DNA of 6,537 nucleotides from Anaerolineales bacterium (GTDB lineage: Bacteria > Chloroflexota > Anaerolineae > Anaerolineales > Villigracilaceae). This document shows, one piece after another, positions 5,346-6,537 of this stretch. Position numbers and translations under genes: made by a program. The stretch spans positions 1 to 6,537 of the forward strand of contig JAICQC010000264.1 of NCBI GenBank assembly GCA_025938055.1, read 5' to 3'. How positions within the stretch are numbered: the stretch's first letter is position 1; each line of letters starts with the position of its first letter. Below the pieces are notes generated by a model. The model did no database searches. It worked only from the letters and a program-made list of their open reading frames with translations, and had not been told where the DNA came from.

Positions 5346-6537
5346 TTATTTCGCGTGGACGGCAACCAGCGTCACATCGTCATCCTGCTTGGAACCACTC
5401 TGATACGTCATCAGTGTATCAAAGAGTTGGTCACAGCTTGATTGTGCCGTTGTGTTCGATAAGCCTGCCATCGTCAGTTTGATGCGCTCGAGCCCAAACG
5501 GTTCACCCTTGGGATTGCGGCAGTCCGTCATTCCATCCGTGAACATTACCAGGAGCGATCCATTCGGCAGGAATATACTGTATTCGTCCAGCGCAATCCG
5601 CTCCCATAATCCTAACGCCATGCCTGGTTTGTGGGGCAGGCGATGTACATCGCCGTGCTCGTGCAATAACAAAGGCGGCTCATGCCCGGCGCGCGCATAC
5701 GAGAATTCACCGGTTTCGGTATCCAAAACACCGTACAGCGCTGTCACAAACTGGGTGGATTTTTCGAGGCGGGTGATATGTCTGTTCACCATCCATAAGA
5801 CTTCTCCCGGAGAAGTGATGCTATCTGCCTCGGCGATGATCAACGCATGGGCACGAGCCATAAAAATGGCGGAGGGGACTCCTTTATCCGCGACATCGCC
5901 GATCAGGACGCCGATCTTATTATCGCCTAACGGGAACACGTCATAAAAGTCTCCGCCCACCTGCCGGGCAGGCAGGATGCGCCCACCGAAATCAAACCGT
6001 TCATGGACGGGCAATACATCGGGAAGAATGGACATCTGGATGTCCGCGGCAACTTTCAGTTCGCGTTCGAGGCGCTCCTTCTCGATCAACTGCTCTTGTG
6101 CCTCTTTGAGTTCATCGAAGGCTTTTTGTAACTGGCGGTTCTTCTCCGTAAGGTCACGGAAGGTCGCGGCATTGGTATTGTCCAGGCGCTGGCTGAGGAC
6201 CCCCATCATCGCGGTAGACAATTCCGGATGACGCTGCAAAAGTCCCTTGAACTGCTCGCGGTTCATGCTCAACAGGACAACGTTGCCGCGCGCCCGCGCG
6301 CTCGCCGTGCGGAGCCCTCCAGGCTGGAGAAGACTCATCTCTCCCAAATATTCTCCCGCGTTGAGCACATTTAGAATCAGTTCATCATCAGTATCGGGCG
6401 CCAGCAGGATCTCGAGCTCCCCCTCGATCACTACATAAAGATGCTCACCCGGGTCGCCCTCGTGGAACAGGATGTCGCCGGAATTCAAATTGACAACATC
6501 CAGTTCCTTCATCAGACGGTTCAATTCAGTGTCTGGA
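5346..6537 (-). CDS. cNMP-binding domain / coiled coil / SpoIIE-type PP2C serine phosphatase (RsbU-like), 5' end outside the window
   Basis: This is a cytoplasmic regulatory phosphatase. Numbered from an internal TTG at 6522-6524, residues 1-118 are a CRP-type cyclic-nucleotide-binding domain (GDILFHEGDPGEHLYVVIEG; GEMSLLQPGGLRTASARA, with Glu62 and Arg72 at the positions that hold the ligand in CRP). Residues about 120-160 form a charged coiled-coil linker. Residues about 160-392 are a SpoIIE/PP2C phosphatase with metal-binding motifs GGDFYD (190-195), IGDVADKG (208-215), FTDGMTD (328-334) and KQDDDVT (379-385), so catalysis should be intact. Such enzymes dephosphorylate anti-sigma-factor antagonists in partner-switching control; no partner gene is visible here. 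The frame stays open from 6524 to the window edge (residues TEL precede NRLMKEL, as expected for a longer cNMP-domain N-terminus), so the true start is probably beyond 6537. The gene converges on the lipoprotein gene. Confidence 0.94.
   Translation of the reverse strand, partial: PDTELNRLMKELDVVNLNSGDILFHEGDPGEHLYVVIEGELEILLAPDTDDELILNVLNAGEYLGEMSLLQPGGLRTASARARGNVVLLSMNREQFKGLLQRHPELSTAMMGVLSQRLDNTNAATFRDLTEKNRQLQKAFDELKEAQEQLIEKERLERELKVAADIQMSILPDVLPVHERFDFGGRILPARQVGGDFYDVFPLGDNKIGVLIGDVADKGVPSAIFMARAHALIIAEADSITSPGEVLWMVNRHITRLEKSTQFVTALYGVLDTETGEFSYARAGHEPPLLLHEHGDVHRLPHKPGMALGLWERIALDEYSIFLPNGSLLVMFTDGMTDCRNPKGEPFGLERIKLTMAGLSNTTAQSSCDQLFDTLMTYQSGSKQDDDVTLVAVHAK

Overview
The window shows an ordinary-looking bacterial chromosomal segment of moderately high G+C. 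I see no transposase, integrase, CRISPR array, tRNA or rRNA. Several traits suggest a Chloroflexota (Anaerolineae-like) genome: an F5/8 type C lipoprotein ending in a VAWREIEV-type motif, a PIG-L deacetylase of the LGYRDSGM/GGYxHPDH subtype, a cNMP-binding/SpoIIE phosphatase fusion, and mixed ATG/TTG starts. This placement is an inference from protein style, not a proven assignment.

Layout. Positions 1-166 are an upstream region for a small secreted protein (167-493, +) that carries three copies of a DSATxSYxA motif. Positions 494-1014 hold no intact gene. They contain a perfect 10-bp inverted repeat (566-592) and, on the minus strand, the decayed C-terminal half of a NarL/LuxR-type response-regulator receiver domain (about 778-967). 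Next come two minus-strand genes, probably co-transcribed: a PIG-L/LmbE deacetylase (1725-2591) followed by a phospholipase/carboxylesterase-type alpha/beta hydrolase (1015-1695). The 65-bp gap at 2592-2656 is a divergent promoter region with a very good sigma70-like site reading right. To its right lie a cystathionine gamma-synthase/lyase family PLP enzyme (2657-3799, +) and, 8 bp later, a lipoprotein with a predicted barrel-like hydrolase domain plus a C-terminal discoidin domain (3808-5298, +). The window closes with a convergent minus-strand gene, cut by the window edge, for a cNMP-binding / coiled-coil / SpoIIE-type PP2C phosphatase (5346-6537).

How the genes may work together. The PIG-L enzyme and the transsulfuration enzyme diverge from a shared promoter region. 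The PIG-L subtype resembles MshB/Mca enzymes of low-molecular-weight thiol metabolism, so a shared role in cysteine or thiol metabolism is possible but unproven. The PLP enzyme and lipoprotein look like a transcriptional unit by spacing only. The phosphatase points to partner-switching regulation with partners outside the window. The most unusual items are the DSAT-repeat secreted protein, the response-regulator fossil, and the unassigned barrel domain of the lipoprotein. I do not see evidence of a complete new multi-gene system.
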